From the NCBI GenBank assembly GCA_013396915.1, contig VWZL01004590.1:418361-482360 (forward strand): 64,000 nucleotides of DNA. Direction: 5' to 3'. The DNA is from Stercorarius parasiticus (Eukaryota > Chordata > Aves > Charadriiformes > Stercorariidae). The translations under genes were made by a program, and so were the position numbers. Of the stretch, positions 1-14,700 are shown piece by piece; the stretch's first letter is position 1, and every line of letters begins with the position of its first letter. The notes under the pieces are model-generated. The model did no database searches and had not been told where the DNA came from. It worked only from the letters and a program-made list of their open reading frames with translations.

Positions 1-2641
1 TATCTCCAATACTGACTTAACTTGCTTCTACCTTTTGATTGTTTAGACGAGTTAAGTTACCATCTTCTGTTTCAGCTGAAGGGCTTTTCTCTTAAGCACA
101 AAAGGCTGCACCTTCTCCCATTACAAGTGTTGTCTAAATTAAGCCCTTACTGTTCTTACAATCTGCTTGCAGTAACGGGAACTTGCTTTTTCATGTAGCT
201 TGTTCACTCTTGAGGAAATAAAAGCTCTAGGGAAAAAAAAAAGCCACCACTATTGCCTCCAGAGTATGTAATTTATGGTTACCTTTATGTGTACCATGCA
301 GGTCCCACCCAACCCTGCACTAGAGCAACAGAGATGTTAATCATACATGTAAGACAGTGTAGACAAAAAAGTTTCCATTTCCAAAAGAATACATGGATAT
401 GTTGATTTTTATCCAGCATTTGCAAAGACATTACTCTGAACTGTGTTTAAAGCAAGAAGGTAGAGATTTTTTCTCCCCCCACAAGCACAAAAGATACCTG
501 AATATGTTAATTTGAGCTTTTTAATATATATACAAATGTTTCAGACCAGTCACAATTTCATTGAGTATATACTGTATTTACAAAAATTACAGTAATTTAG
601 TCAAACAGTAAACCTGAACATTGATAACCTCTGTCACTACCAGATATGACAAGAAAATTTTTAGTTAACTATTTTGATATACATACGTCCTAATACTTTC
701 ATGCATCCATAAAAACTTTAGGGATGGAAGTAATCAAAGCTTAAGTGGGGTAGGGTTTCTTTTGGTAGATAAAGTTTAATGATGGATTTGTATTTTGTGA
801 ACATACGAGTACCCAGAGTTATGTGCCATGACAAACTCGATACAAAGCTAATGTAGTTTTCGTTATTAAAAAAGTACATTATAGTAATGAGATCCTTTTT
901 ATTATATAGGCATAGGTCACAATATCTACAAATGTGAATGAGAAACAATAAACCAACAAATCACAGGAACATGATTCACATTCCAGTTATCTCTTTAAAT
1001 AAGACAAGCACATACTGGATCAAAACATTAATAAATAACATCCAGTTTGTTACTATCATCTCAAGGTCTTTTATATAAAAGGAGACCCATGTGTTGGTTT
1101 CACATTTTCAATTAATGGTAGTAAATAATGGACCAATACAACGAAAGGATGACTTTTATACAGAAAGCAATGTACTTTGACACACTCTCTCTGCAGGAAA
1201 GGTTTTGCCACTTGAGAAGGTAAGTGCAACAACAAGTGGATTGTCTTTAAAAACCACCAGCTTTAAAGACTCGCATCAGATAGCAACCTGTTCCTTAAGC
1301 AGTAAATACAAATGATTTCCTGCCCATCTTCTGAATATACCTGCCCTTTCAAAGCTCAAATACAGATACAACATGTTGGTAAATAAAGGACTAGCTTTAG
1401 TTATTCTACAAAAGGAGAATGCCAGAATTTGGGGTGAAGAGCATAACTTGCTTTTTAACTAGGAAAGATGATTCAGCTTTAGCATCAGAGATACTTCCTT
1501 GTGATATTATTGCTTTGGTCCAATATAAACTTTTAAGATAAGTGATTTGCACTGTGTTTACCTCAAAAATCAGACCTGGTCCACAGATGTCTACATGACA
1601 GCTTGTACACCGTGGTCTGAAAAGCAAAGTTGTAACAGGTTGCATTCTGCCAAGAGCCTTTGCCAAGTGCTCTGGAGCTGATAAAGGCATAGAGGTGATA
1701 CAAGTGGGCTGGAAAAAGCCTTCGGAATCCTCAGGAGGGGAAGTGTTACCTACAGACTGGGAAGTTTCTAAAACTTCGCAGCAGAGTTTTAGTTTGTTGA
1801 TATTTCTTTTGCCTGATGGTTTCAAGCTATTGATGAGAACTTCATGGGAAACATAGTACATGTTCATTCTTCACTTCTACAAACATGAATTCACCCTTCC
1901 CCCCAATTCCCCATTCCCTCAGAACTGCTGTTTAACAAACAAACAAGGTGCTGTTTAACATCAATTACTTGTTTGCTTTAAAATGCTGAGGAATTTCTTC
2001 TGCACATTTCACTGCTGGACTGTGAGGTGAAGTACAGTATTAATGCATAAAGCAGCAGTCAGCTGCCACGCTCATCTAACCCAGGATTCAGTTTTGTCTC
2101 TACTCAGGCATACTAGACTATATGAGCAATTAAGCAGCAAATGGTGACTGTTAGAAGTGTGCCTAAACCACATCTGAGCACTTAGATTTGATAAAGTTTG
2201 ATCCAAACCTAGGAAGAAAGCACATCGAAGTTTGGGCTTCACCACCAGTTATTGAACTCAACTGAAGTGTTGCCAGATCACATATCACAAAAAAAAGGAG
2301 GAAATTCACCAGCTACACTGCATTGGAGACAGAACAATTCCACCTTTTCCCAGAATGTGTTCTCTCTCTCCCCACTTGAATCCAAAGAAAAATATGAAAG
2401 TTACAAGAAACTGTAACCCCATGGCTCTCATATGGCAAGCCAGGTGGCTAGAGTTCCTCTGAGCTCAGGATTCTTGATACAAGTATAAGGAAACCTTTCT
2501 CTTGTTCTTCATGATAAGTATTAGGCTCTTAGTTTTCTGAAACTTCTGAGTTTCCAGCCAGAGTTTGGTTGATCTGTGACATTTGTGACAAGAGACTATA
2601 TAAGCACTAGCACAGGTCTGTAGTGGAGACTGAGAAAGTAC
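1..2641 (-). other. DNAJC6: DNAJC6 3' UTR and possible downstream flank
   Basis: This region follows the auxilin stop codon. It is AT-rich, especially below about 1200, and no recognisable protein or transposon is seen. Auxilin mRNAs have long 3' UTRs in other vertebrates, so most of it is probably transcribed. I could not fix the transcript end from sequence alone. A 153-codon open frame at 1406-1867 on the same strand resembles nothing I know. Confidence 0.6.
898..903 (-). terminator. Candidate poly(A) signal AATAAA for DNAJC6
   Basis: This is the first canonical AATAAA I found on the minus strand after the stop codon, about 1.74 kb downstream, in AT-rich sequence. ATTAAA variants occur further on near 774-779 and 519-524. 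Any of them could be used. Confidence 0.4.
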
Positions 2642-2743
2642 CTAATACAAGGGTTTTTGTCCTTGGTTTTCAAATTCTGACCAGGCATCATTTAGCTCCA
2701 TAAATATCATCTTTGCATATTGTTCATATGGCTGCCCAGTAGC
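2642..2743 (-). CDS. DNAJC6: DNAJC6 coding exon 19 (last, with stop)
   Basis: Residues 956-988: [20 protein letters not shown], then [13 protein letters not shown] and TAG. This is the conserved auxilin C-terminus, completing the J domain. Acceptor is ATTCCAG. The TAG stop occupies 2642-2644. Confidence 0.97.
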   Translation of the reverse strand, partial: ATGQPYEQYAKMIFMELNDAWSEFENQGQKPLY

Positions 2744-5700
2744 CTGGAATAAAAACAGAAAGAGGGATATCACATCTACCAAATCAGACTACAAAAAAGT
2801 GACATTTGAGCAGCTAGATTCTCAAACAGTTGTCATTCACTTTCCACAAATGGTTTTCCCTTATTCTTTGACAAGAACAAGCTACTGTTGAGGGCTGCTT
2901 ACCTTGTTTACAGGTAAAGAATTTCTTGTCTCTCTAGCTCTTCTGCTTCTCAGAGCTGATAGCCACCCAAGTGTGATAAAGCACTGCAGTCCCATGGGCA
3001 AAAAGTTCTAACCTAGGCTTTGCAAGAGGCATTTTACCTGCACCGAAGGGAAAAAATCTGCCACCTAACACAGTTTCTCGATAAAAGCAGTATTCCCTCA
3101 AGCCTCTGGGCAGCCAACATTTTCTCAAGCCTTGCCTACTGCCCCAAAACCCTCAGGGCCTCCATTTCCTTAAAAGTGGAAGCCTCATCACCATCAGGTT
3201 TCCCAGATGGCATCATTGCACTCTGGTTGGCAAGTGTAAGCAGAAAGACCACAAGCTGGATATTCAGATAAAAATCAAACATCTAAAAATGAAAGAATCA
3301 GGTTAAGACCCTTGTCCTTTCAGATGCCTTTACCACACCCTCGACTCCTTTAGCAGGCACAACATCCTGGGTTGTTGTTCACCACCAGTATGGCTTAGAG
3401 TCAGAGCAAGGGTGACAAAAGCTGAAGATCTGAATCTCTCTTGCTTGGAGCAGCGTGTACCAAGCACGGTCTTGGGCCTGGGAGTGGTTAGAGTTCTTTC
3501 TCACCTTTCAGAAACTGGCAAAATCTCGAACTACCACTTCTCTACAAAGCTGTTTGCACCAATAAATTAAGCAACTGCACGTAACACTTGATAATTAAGA
3601 AGATAGTGACAGTGTCTCAGCAATTTGAAACTAGGAAAACCTTACCTTGTCAGGATGAACGACAAGCACTGCCCGCCGGTAGACCTTCTTCACTTGCTCT
3701 GGTGTGACAAGATCTGCCATACTAACAGGTTTCCACTTGGTCTCCCCTGCCCATAAGACTGTATGCATCGTGGACAGCAGGGCTCTTATATTTCTCTCTT
3801 TCCCTTCAATCCACTCCAGGACCTGGAGAGAATAACGCGAATCTCAACTTATGCCTTTACATTAGATATTCCAGTAGGAAAAAGTTTCTTCATTTGAATA
3901 TCAGTGACTCCAAGGAGCATCTTACATTTCTTTCCAAGCTTTAGAAAACCTTTGGAAGATATTTCCCAGTCTCTTCTTTGCCTGTAATTTTTATATTACT
4001 GCTTGAAAGTTAAGTTCGAGCAACATCCCTGCTAAAAATACTGAGTCGGTAATGCTTATGAACAGTCATTAGATGGAATAGCCAAAAGATAAATGAAATG
4101 TTTAACTGTGTGGCTCTTTAGCAAGCTTAATGTCATACCTAAAATAAGCTCAACTGGAACTTTGCTGTTGATGTCTCTTTTGTGCATGTCTAGAGTTACA
4201 TCTTCTAAAGACTCACATTGAATGTTGGCTTCAGTACAAATCCTTTTAAGCTCTGAAGTCAGAAGCCTCAGTTCTCTCCACATGCCTACTTGCTACCTGC
4301 AATCTAGTAGTCAAAGAAAGCAATAAGCAGCCCACTCTCCTAGATGATGTAGTCCCCCTTAGTGGCTGCCATCCTAGTTTACAGCTGGGGAAGGGGCAGA
4401 GGAAAGGGAAGCAAACATGAAAACCAAAGCATAAATAGGTTTAACCGTTCCAGGCTAAAGAAGTCACTCAATGAAATTAAATGCATTGGAGCGAAGGGAA
4501 TTGTATTGGGAAGGGAGAATCAGCTGGGTGCTTTGGGGCTGAGGGGGGGAAGAGAGAATGTTGTACACATTAAGTGGTACCACGTGAATCGCTGAGCTGT
4601 ATGGCTTATGAATTGGGAGAAGTAGTGCCCACTTCATGGTCTGACAGGTGCCCAGCTTGGTTACAAGCAGCTGACATCCATGTCCAGCGTGGTTGCTGGC
4701 ACACACTTTCCAAAGGTTAAAACCTTTCCAAAAGATTAAAAAAAATTCACTCATTTTGTTCTCTAGAAGTTTGCTTGGCTTTTCCTTTCAGCTCTGTATC
4801 CTCCTGTAATTATAATTTGTGTCTTTGTATTTCAAACGTAGAGTGGGACAGACTGAATTTCTTCCCTTCATAATAGACCTGTAGTTTGGCAATTTATTGA
4901 GGGGAGATGAGAGAATTCCACAGCAGGCAAGATTAATGAGACAGAGGATTACTTCAATTAGCTGTGCCTGCTGATGAGGACTGGAGTCATGTAGAAGACC
5001 AGTAGCCCCGACAGTAACACTGAGCAAGCCACTGTCATTTGCCACAGTCTGGTTTAGGACAGAAATGTAATGTTGGAGTTTTAAATCTGTTCCAGCAGAT
5101 GTTCACATCTCCAGGGAAGGCATGAGAATTTATTATATGATCAGACAGCAGGAAGTTCTCACTTTCTGCCCCAAGGCAATCTCATAATGAGGAGAACGTC
5201 CCTCACTTCACCAAAACCTGGGTTCGGCAGAAGGACTGGCAGAGATAGTCACTGCTCTTTTATCTGGTTTATTTGTAAGAAGCTATTTTGGAACAGACAT
5301 TTTACAAACTTACTACTTTTTCCAAGTAGTATCTCTCATTCTGATGAGATAGTGGAGATTCTTCCAGATATTCCCCAACGCCTGCAGTTTATGACTTTGT
5401 CTCTCTGCTGACACTAGCTCACTGCTGTCTGGGACGTGAATGGGGAGCACAGCAGTTGATGATGCTATCAAGTTTGGACACCTACTCTATGGAAAGCAAG
5501 CATGAGAGAGAGCACATGGTCCTTGGGATCCAGCGATGCTGTGGAAGATGTGCACCAGAGTAAGTGCCAGAACAGGGGGATAGCTTCTGGCCCTAAACAG
5601 TCTGAAAGGTTTGCTCAGCTGCCTCACGCATGCAGAAGAGCTGGTGGCTCTCAGGGGCAGTGTTTCAAGCAGCCTCCAGCATAATGAGAACAAAAAAACA

Positions 5701-8700
5701 CGTGGAATAATTGTAAGAGCATAAACAAGAACATTGCTTACTTTCAGTTTTTCAGGGTCCATCTCCTTGGCCATTTCTTCTTTTCTCATCTCAGCTATTG
5801 TTTTGGGGCCCTTCTTGTCCTTGTGAGCATTAAAACCTTGACCAGATAATAGATCTTCGAAATCTGCAGACACTTTTGGTTTTGAATCTTGAAAAACAAA
5901 AATATTTGAAGTTGTTATCACAATACAGGTTTATTTAACAATGCTTTTCTACCCAAGCCACCCCCCGACACTTATCACTATAACAATCTCCCAGCGCTAA
6001 TGAGCTTGTAGGTTCTCACAGAAGAGCTGTAGGCTAACGCTGCCTTTGAATTATTATTGAAGCCCATTTGGAAAACCAGGATTTCCTAAATACTAGCATG
6101 CTTTAGAGCCTAGGACAGGACAACTAGTGTTGGACTTTATATATCATCAAGTGATTAGCATGACTTGCTTAGACCCTAACCTGATAGGGTGTTTGAGCAT
6201 CAAAGCAATGTTAGAAGGAGCCAGCCTTTTGGATGCTGAACTCTGAAAAGCTTACCAACGTTAGCTGGTCCTTTTCCACGTTCGTTTTGTGCTCCTGGCA
6301 TGGCTGAGAAACTCACGTTGTAGTTGGGCTTGTTCTGGGGAGAAGCATGAGGCATGCTTGGCTGGGCTTTGGGTTGTGCCTGCTGCCAGCCATAGCCAGC
6401 TCCTTGCTGCCAACCGCTGCCACCCATGGGCTGGGGAGAGGGTTTCTGTGGCGAGGGGGGGAATCCTCCACCCATGCCAGTCGGCGTGGTCGGTTTACTG
6501 GCAAACGAAGGGCCACCTGCAGAGTACGGGGACAGGAGTGACAGTGGGCATTAGCAAACAGGATACTGACTTGCTTTCTGAAAAGAGAACCTAAACAGAA
6601 TCCCCCAGGCAGCTGGCTTCTGTTTTCAGCTATGACAAACTTATTTTTGCAACATCAGGCAAAGCCTTTCAACTTTCCTGTCACTGCTCCCTAAGCTGCT
6701 TAAAAGACAGCACTTGCTTTTGAAGATTGCACAGGAATTGGAGCAGCAGCTCATTGGGGAAATGCAAGGAAAGCTACATGCAGGTAACTGGGAACCACAG
6801 CTGGCGCGTGCTATGGTGGCAACATCAGGTTAATGTGAGCTGAAGTAGTATCTCCTTATGCCATGCTGATGTAATACTATCCCACAGAGTTGTGTGTTTC
6901 AGCACCTTATTACTGCAGGGGATGCTCCTCTGGCTTAGTTTGTGGCAGGAGGTACGCAGTGTTAATGTTTTATTATTTGAGACTAACGTCCACACTCAGC
7001 TTTGAGCTCTGAAACATGTCACGGAAACCGGATCAAGTGCTTTTGACTTAAGCAGGAACAAGAAAGATGTGGTTAAATATCCTGTGTATGCCAAGTCATG
7101 TGTTTTGAAACTCCGTAACTTTGCTACAGAATACGTGTTTTAACAGCACCTCTGACATGAGTCTTGGCATACTTTTTATTTTGCTCCTGCAGAGCAGCCA
7201 GTGATCCAGCAGAGGGAACTGGGAAACCTAATTCCAGAACCATGCTGGTACTGACGCAAAGGAGAAAACAAACATTAGATAAAACCACAATGGCTTGCAA
7301 AGAGCTGAGGGCAGTGACAAAGGGAAGAAAAATCTATTTACCAGACTCAGAGAAGCCGACATGCTGGGCTTTAAGGAAAGCTTAAATAATTTGTCAGATC
7401 TGCCTTTTTAACACTGGGGTCAAGGGTTTGCTGGTTGTTTTCTGAGATTAAAAAAGGAGAGAAAATGCTTGTCTAAGCAGTCAAGCAAACAGTCCTTTGC
7501 AGCCAGGTGCAAATGAAAATGGGTTCAGGCTCCACCTTTAGACAGTACTGTGAATTAGACGCAGATTAGTGAAGTTACACAGGTTTCCTCACAAAGGACA
7601 AAAATGAATCAAGGCTAGAAGGAAACACTTCCTCAAGGACCGCAGTAGCTCTGAAGAGCCAAAGGCTGCTCCCAGGCACTGCTCCAAGGTCTGTAGCAAC
7701 AGTTCTCCAGTCGTAGCGAAACACAGAGCATCCTTAGCCAGGGACTGTTTAGACTTACAACACAGCAGTTACACTTTGCAGTCCATATAGCCTACGAGGT
7801 CCCAACAAGTTGTTAGCAGTTTTCTTGACGGAGGATCAGTAAAAGGACAGATTTGTGAGAGCTTACAGAAAATCAGGCAGAAGACAAAGCTTGAAAGCAG
7901 CACTGGCATGCAGGTAAGCTGAGAGGACCCAGAGCTCTTTGTCACATATCAGGCTGTTCACCCTATCTCTCTAAAACAGAGCTGGTAATTTTTTATTTAC
8001 TTATTTTTAAATAAGATACAAACCTGCTAAACTTGCTCCAAGAGTCCCCAGATCAGCAAATGGATCCAATGTTTGGGGTTTAGCTTGATGAGTGGGAGTG
8101 CTATGGAGGGATCCTGTAGGACTGGTGGCAGCTGACTTGCTTCCCACACCCAGGCCCCCTGAAAGCAGAAAAGAAAAAAGGGATAAAAACTGAGGGGTTT
8201 TCTATTTAACATGAGTGCAGCTCTTACCCAGTGTTCAGTCACATGATACTAGAAGACTGCTGTTAAAATTAAGTGTACTATTGTCAGGTTCCTAAGCAGT
8301 CTCAACTCAGCGTTGGCCCACACTAGTTGCACACCCACTCACAATTAGACTCAGCAACAAGAATGTTCCCTAGACTGTCTGCGGTGACAGAATAATTATG
8401 ACAAATGGATATATTTTAAGAACTAGAAGCTTTCAGGAAGCAACTTTTGGTAGGACATACATACTCTCCCAAGATGAAAAAGAATCATGCTATTATTTAG
8501 TGGCATCCCAGGAATGCATAGCACTTCCCAGGTCCTTCTCATGGTTCTACAATGGAATGAAACACCAACTATGTCCACCCTCACCAAGCACTTGTCCCAC
8601 TTCAGGCCCTAGTCTCTCATGGAAAGAAACTCAGATTTTTTTATTTTTTTTTTTTTTAACAGAAAGACTTTGGTAGCCTTTAGCCAGATCCTCACCTGGA

Positions 8701-11700
8701 TGACTGGGAGACCAGGACAACAGGTACGGCATACCTGCTGCAGGTCAGATGAGACTAAAATCCCAATTGAAGTTTTGTTGGATTAGCCAGAGCGCGAAGC
8801 AGCAGAAAGAGGAAACCTGTTCTCTGTAGTCACTGGTAGCATTTTCCCTCTGCCTCTCCTCTCTCAGAGCTCCTTAAGGGTTTTTTGTTAAGCATCTTGA
8901 ATTTTTATGATACATACCTGGTTTGCTGGGCCAGTCCCAACCACCGGAAACATCTGGTTGTATGGAAACCGTTGGTGTGCTAGAAGCTAAGCAGAATGAT
9001 TACCTATAAATACCTCAAAGTAGTAGAGCAAGAACAACATGATCCAGCATCTAGGAAGAGCAGGGGGCAAGGAACAGGAAAGACAGTATTGTTTTCGCCT
9101 ACCATTTGCCAATTAGAAGTGAACTTCTCCCCCACAAAGGGCATTACAAATTTAACGTTTATTTCTGAGCTCATGTTATACAGAGGTAAGTGGGGAAGGG
9201 CACAGGTTTACAGCGTTGATTTGATAGTCAGCTTTTTGTAAAAACCTTACCCACCAGAATAACACATGGGGTTTAATGTTTCTGAATATATCTCAACCTA
9301 AGGAAATATTCTACATGCAGAGGGTAAAGATGGAGCAAACAAATACAGCAAAGAAACCCACACAGATGTAAACCAGAAAGAATACACACAATCGTTCCTT
9401 TAACCCTGTATCAAATAAAGTCTGTATATCTATGCAGCTCACCCTGCCAGCATCTCATTATCCACAGACACTAGCACTGTAATACAATACCTCATCGTGC
9501 TGGGATACCATTTAAATTCCTTTCATTAGTGCAGCCAGCTCCAAGTGTGACCCAACCGCCTTATTCACAGAGTTAATATCCAATACCCGAGCTTGGCAAA
9601 GCAAGGACGCAAGCAGTGCCAGCAGCACACTAGTTCCCTCCTTTGTCATTCTGGCTTTCCAGCGAGACTGTTGCACCCAAGGGACACGTGGTAGATGATC
9701 AGACACAAACAAATTCATATCTGAATGCATTTCAGACAAGGTTACAATATTAATTTTTGGCATGGGGGTAGAAGAGGACAACTAATGAACCTTTCAAACA
9801 AAAAAAAAGAGTCCAATAATAAAAAAAGAAATCTTTCTCTTCAAATAAGAGTCAAAAATACAACTGAATTTGGCCAGGATTACCATCAGATCTAAAGAAA
9901 GCAGATGCCTGTAACTAAAATCACCAAAGGACATGTGTTTTCTCTAGCAGGCTTAATATGCCATGCTCTATTTAGCTCAATTAGTCGTAGTTTGGTTCAA
10001 ATGAGACCTCATAACCACAGGAATACGCAGGCAGACATTCTTCATGGTCTCTTTTTTCATGTATACAAATAGCTTATTAATTAAGTATAAGACTTGAGCA
10101 AAACTAGTCTCATCCTACCACATTTCAAATTATGAATATGCTTTAAGTCTAGAGACAAAAAGCTCTTTCCTGTTTAGTGGAGTTTCTGTGGTTTAGAGTC
10201 ATTTCATGGTAAGCACCGGTTTGTACTTAATGGCTCCATCACTACTTAAAAGCAGCATTTCATGTTTACTTAAACACACTAGAAGAGCCTCACTTTCTTA
10301 CCCATGTGGAAGGGATCGCTGTGCACAGTTGGTGAAGGACTTCTTGTCGCTTGAAGGAAAGGATCACCAGGGACAGCTGATGAACCAAGGAAGGAACCCA
10401 GGAGGTCCGGGCCAGTTTGCTTAGGGCTGCTTCCAAACGGATCAAAGGCAGTGGCTGTAAAAACATATTTGAGAAAACTAAATCATTAACTCGTACAGTG
10501 AATGTGCTTCAGGGAAAACACACTGCTGTGCGGAGAAGAAAACCTAATACCTACAGCTACCAATTAGGAGTCAGCATGTGACTGTGGGAGAGCAACGGGG
10601 AAGTATCGGTACCCCAGCCAAATTCTAGGGGACCCAGAGATCCACATCACTTGGTCATGGCAAAAACATCTGTTGATCCCATCTATCTTTTCCAAAGAGA
10701 GGGGCTGAGTTTAGGAGCAAAGTGAGTATTTAGATACTTAAACACTTCAGATGAAGTTTCAACTTGCACACACTGCCAATACATAAATGGATGCTGAGGG
10801 ACAGCCTGGAGCTTGGAGGTAGCGCCCTGGTGCAATTCCTGCCTCCTCTCAAGAGCTGAACGCAGTCCAAGATGATTTTAGGCTGTCAAAGGTTACATAC
10901 ATTGAGGGTGAAAGGACAGTCTTTTAGAAATAGCTTTAGAAAATAGCTGGTATCTTTCCTATATAGCGTAACTTGTTACAAAAATCCAGTTCATTCTCAA
11001 ACTCCATTTTTGATCAATTTGTTTAGCCTACTATCTCTCACGTAAAAAAAAAAATCAACAACGAAACCCCTATGAAGTCACTCAAATTCCTACTTGCCAA
11101 CAAGTTTAAGGTAAAGAGCATCCTGAACAAAGATGCAATATGTACTACTGTAAGAAAGATACAGTCCTGAGAATCTGTGCAGTGTGTTAGTGATGCTACT
11201 CATTACTTATGTTACTCATTGTTCAGGATACTTAATAAATTACCATCTTCGCTTATCTCGCAAGCTCTTATTCTTGCTTTCCTGGCTTGGGACAATTTAA
11301 CTGTGAGATACTTTCTTTCTCTTTCAAGCACCAAGCTGGCTCTGCAAAGTTCGACAACAATATCCAAAGATCTTTTCCTGATACCGTTGCTGCACTTCTG
11401 CCTCGTGAGGTGCGCGTCTACACAACCTTCCCACCCCAGGTGAAAGCTCTCAGACTGAGCATACAGCAGCCACAGCAAGATGAACCTTCTCCAGACACAA
11501 GCGGCCCAATTTCTTCCACTGAAACTTGTATTTTTCTCCGCTCTCCTGCCTCCAGTCCTCAGTTTCCTCCTCTTCCCTCTCTGCAAGTCTTGGTATGAGG
11601 AGATTGTAACTGCTCCTGTCCCTTTTGCTTCAAAAACACCATTAGCAAATCTGGTGTTTGAGCGTACTAGCAGACAAACCTCCCCAAGCCTGCAGGTTTT

Positions 11701-14700
11701 TTTATTCTAGCTGAGAAAGGAGGACTCGAGAAGAGCCTTCAGAAATTTTCTCCGTGGCCATCCCATGGTAGGTGCTACTGATGGCAGCCCCAGCCTCGCC
11801 CAAGCCTGTGCCTCCTTAACAAAATGAGAAAATACCATTTCTGTACAAGAAAGTTGGCAGGTGTTGCAAATGCTTTAAGTTATTAGCTGCTGAGGAAAAG
11901 CTAACTAAGCATACTGTGCTCTTTGAATAAGGTACATGTTGACAACGTCAGCTCTTAAACTGTGACATAAAGGATTAGGCCAAACCAAACACGGGGAGGC
12001 TGCGCAGCTTGGGACGGTGCAGAGACCTGCTGTCAGATCCAACCACTTGTTCTCATCTTGCCTTTGGCAAAACTGACCATCTATTCCAGAGGCCTTCAGT
12101 GAATCTGAGCAACTTGGATTGGGCTCTTCACCTGTTCACTTACAACTGATTCTCACTTGCCCTCCTCCATTCACTTAACCCTCCAGAAGATCCCTCTTTC
12201 TAATGTCTATTCAGCCACTCCTTCTGCCAGCCTGATCTTTGAAGAAAGAAAGGATCTTCTCATCTGTGGAAAAGCCAGAAACAGCAGAACTGTGTGGCCA
12301 CATTTCATAATCCAGGACCAGCATCATAGCTCCAAAGCCCTTAAAGTTAAAAATTAAGTTCAATTCAAACTGCTATGGGTCTACCCAAACCCTTATGAGG
12401 CCTTTTTTTTAAAAATATATAAATTAATACTTATTCTCCTCACATGCATTACTGGACACACAGAGCAAACCTGGTGATCTCCAGTGGCTGTCAGTGTGAG
12501 GATCCAGCCAAACACTTGGGTGAGCTCCAATAGACACTTTAAGAAACAAACTAGATAATCTGGCTTAATGTTCTTGATCATGAAGATGCACCAGCTCCTG
12601 CCTCAGAGCAGAGGAGTTGGCTGGCCTCTTGGTATCCCTCGCAGCTCTTAATTTTCATGAAATGAGTGTACCCAAGAGGAACCCAACAGCCCAGAGCAAA
12701 TCACCCAGGGATTCTCAAAGCATGTACCCCACCAAGTCATGCACTAGGCATAGCCACTATTACCTTCTCCTACCCTTGGGGACGGGGATGGGGATGCCGA
12801 AGCTGCAGAACGCCGAGGAGTTGACTGCACAGACCCAGGTCCTCCCACATGGAAGACCTCCTCAGCAGCAGGCTGTCCACTTTGACTCTGGGAACCTGAC
12901 CCGCCAACCCCAAACAAATCATTCAGCAAGTCTGAATTGGAGGGGGCAGCAGCGGGCTGTGAGGGAAAACTCTTGCTCATAGGGCTACCATCCAGGCCCA
13001 GCAGGTCCACGTCTTCAGGTGGAGGTGGTGCTGGAGGCTCTTGCTGCTTTTTACTGTGTTTTGGTGTCCCGTGAGGCTTGTCACCGCTGGCATTACTGTG
13101 CTGACTGGAAAGGGACAAGAGTTCGTCATCTGACTGTTCGCTTTCCTCATGCACCAACGCTGCTCGATCCTCTGAGGTGGGGTGAGAGCTACTTTTGTCA
13201 GATTTCTGATCTAAATGATGATTAAAAATAAAATTAGGTAGCTGTTAGTTTTGTCATCACAAAAGTCCGATAAAAAAAGTAAATCAGCTTACATGCAGAA
13301 CAAAAGGCTACTGAGAAAACCACAGCAGCATTTTGCTGGACTTTAAGAGTCCTTTGCAAAGATTAAGTATGCTGCATGGTAAGAAGGCAGCTTTATTGAT
13401 CAGGAAACACAGACGAAGGTTAATTGACTCTCCTCAAACCCGAAGAGCCAGCAAGCGTAAGGGCTACAGATGCAAACTGAACTAGTTTCTGGGTCAGGAC
13501 CAAGCATCCAGGGGGATCTCCAGCCATGCCTCAAAATCCAGGCAAAACACGGCTGGCTGTAAAGGAGTAGGGACACAAACCACCCTCCTAGCTGTGCCCA
13601 CAAGGATCTCTTGCGCTGGGCTCCTACCTAGCATGGTGCTGATGCCAGAGGGGGAACGCTGCATTCGTCAGCGCCCGGAGATTTTCAAGGTGTTCGGCAC
13701 CATTAAATGGCCTCTCGGACAAACGCTCTCAGTGCTACGTCCTCATAGCACTATATATAAAGTGCAATATTAGGAAAAAACAGCTTAAGTTTGTTCTTAG
13801 AATTGAGGAGGCCTAGGGCAAAGCTTTACGCTGGAACGATGTCAAAAATTGTCCTATACAGCACAAGCAGGCAATGTTTGAGGAGGACATTGTAGGAAGT
13901 TAATTCCCACTCAATTGCAACATAAGGGTGTGACCAGCAATACACTGTGATCTAATGGGAAAGACACGTTACAATCGGATCCTTCAGCCTGACTCTGCTC
14001 CGGGGTGGGGGGGGGGAAGTTGTTTATCTTCTTTGAAGTAGATTTTACTTTGAAGCCCAAGCCTGTGTACCTTGCCAGCTGAGAGATGAGAAGAACGCAC
14101 TCTGTCCAACATTTCGTATGTTATCCTGGGGTGAATCAGTGGGACCTCTACCTGCAGCACAGAGCACCAAATAAATAAAATCGAGCAAAAGAGAGTTCAG
14201 CATGCAGGCAAGCGTGTAAATTGAATAAATCTGTGCAGCTCTCACCTGCCAAAGCAAGAGTGTCCTGATGCTCCTGATGAGAGGAGAAGAGAATGGTTGG
14301 ATTGATGTCTTTTGTCGTGAAGTTCTCCCATGGGGGAGTTAATTCGGTTTGTCTATCGGTAGATTGTATTTCTATTTCCAGTATAACATGAAAGAGCTGA
14401 GGATATTTGTCTGGAGAGTCGCAGGCATCCAGTTCAGGCCTAAATGGGGACAGGAGTTGTACAGTTAACAAGGGAAAGGATATTTCTGCAAAGCTATATA
14501 AAGTTCTCGATATCTGAACGCACACAGACTTTTCATCTGTGAATATTCTCCTTCTGCCTTCATAAGCCTTTTATGCTTCAGGTTTGATTAATGTTGAGCT
14601 TAGAATACTCACTTGGTGAATTTTAGTGTGGTTGTTCCCAGGGCTATGAATCCAGTATGAAACTGAATTTGGAATATTTGTGTGTTGGTCATCTGAAAAA

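Noticed and set aside
1406..1867. 153-codon open frame on the DNAJC6 strand, in the 3' UTR
   Set aside because: There is no recognisable domain, it lies downstream of the auxilin stop, and AT-rich 3' UTRs can hold such frames by chance.
14613..14692. ATG at the start of exon 9 as a possible internal translation start
   Set aside because: The frame continues without break from exon 8, and the residue aligns with an internal Val in human auxilin.
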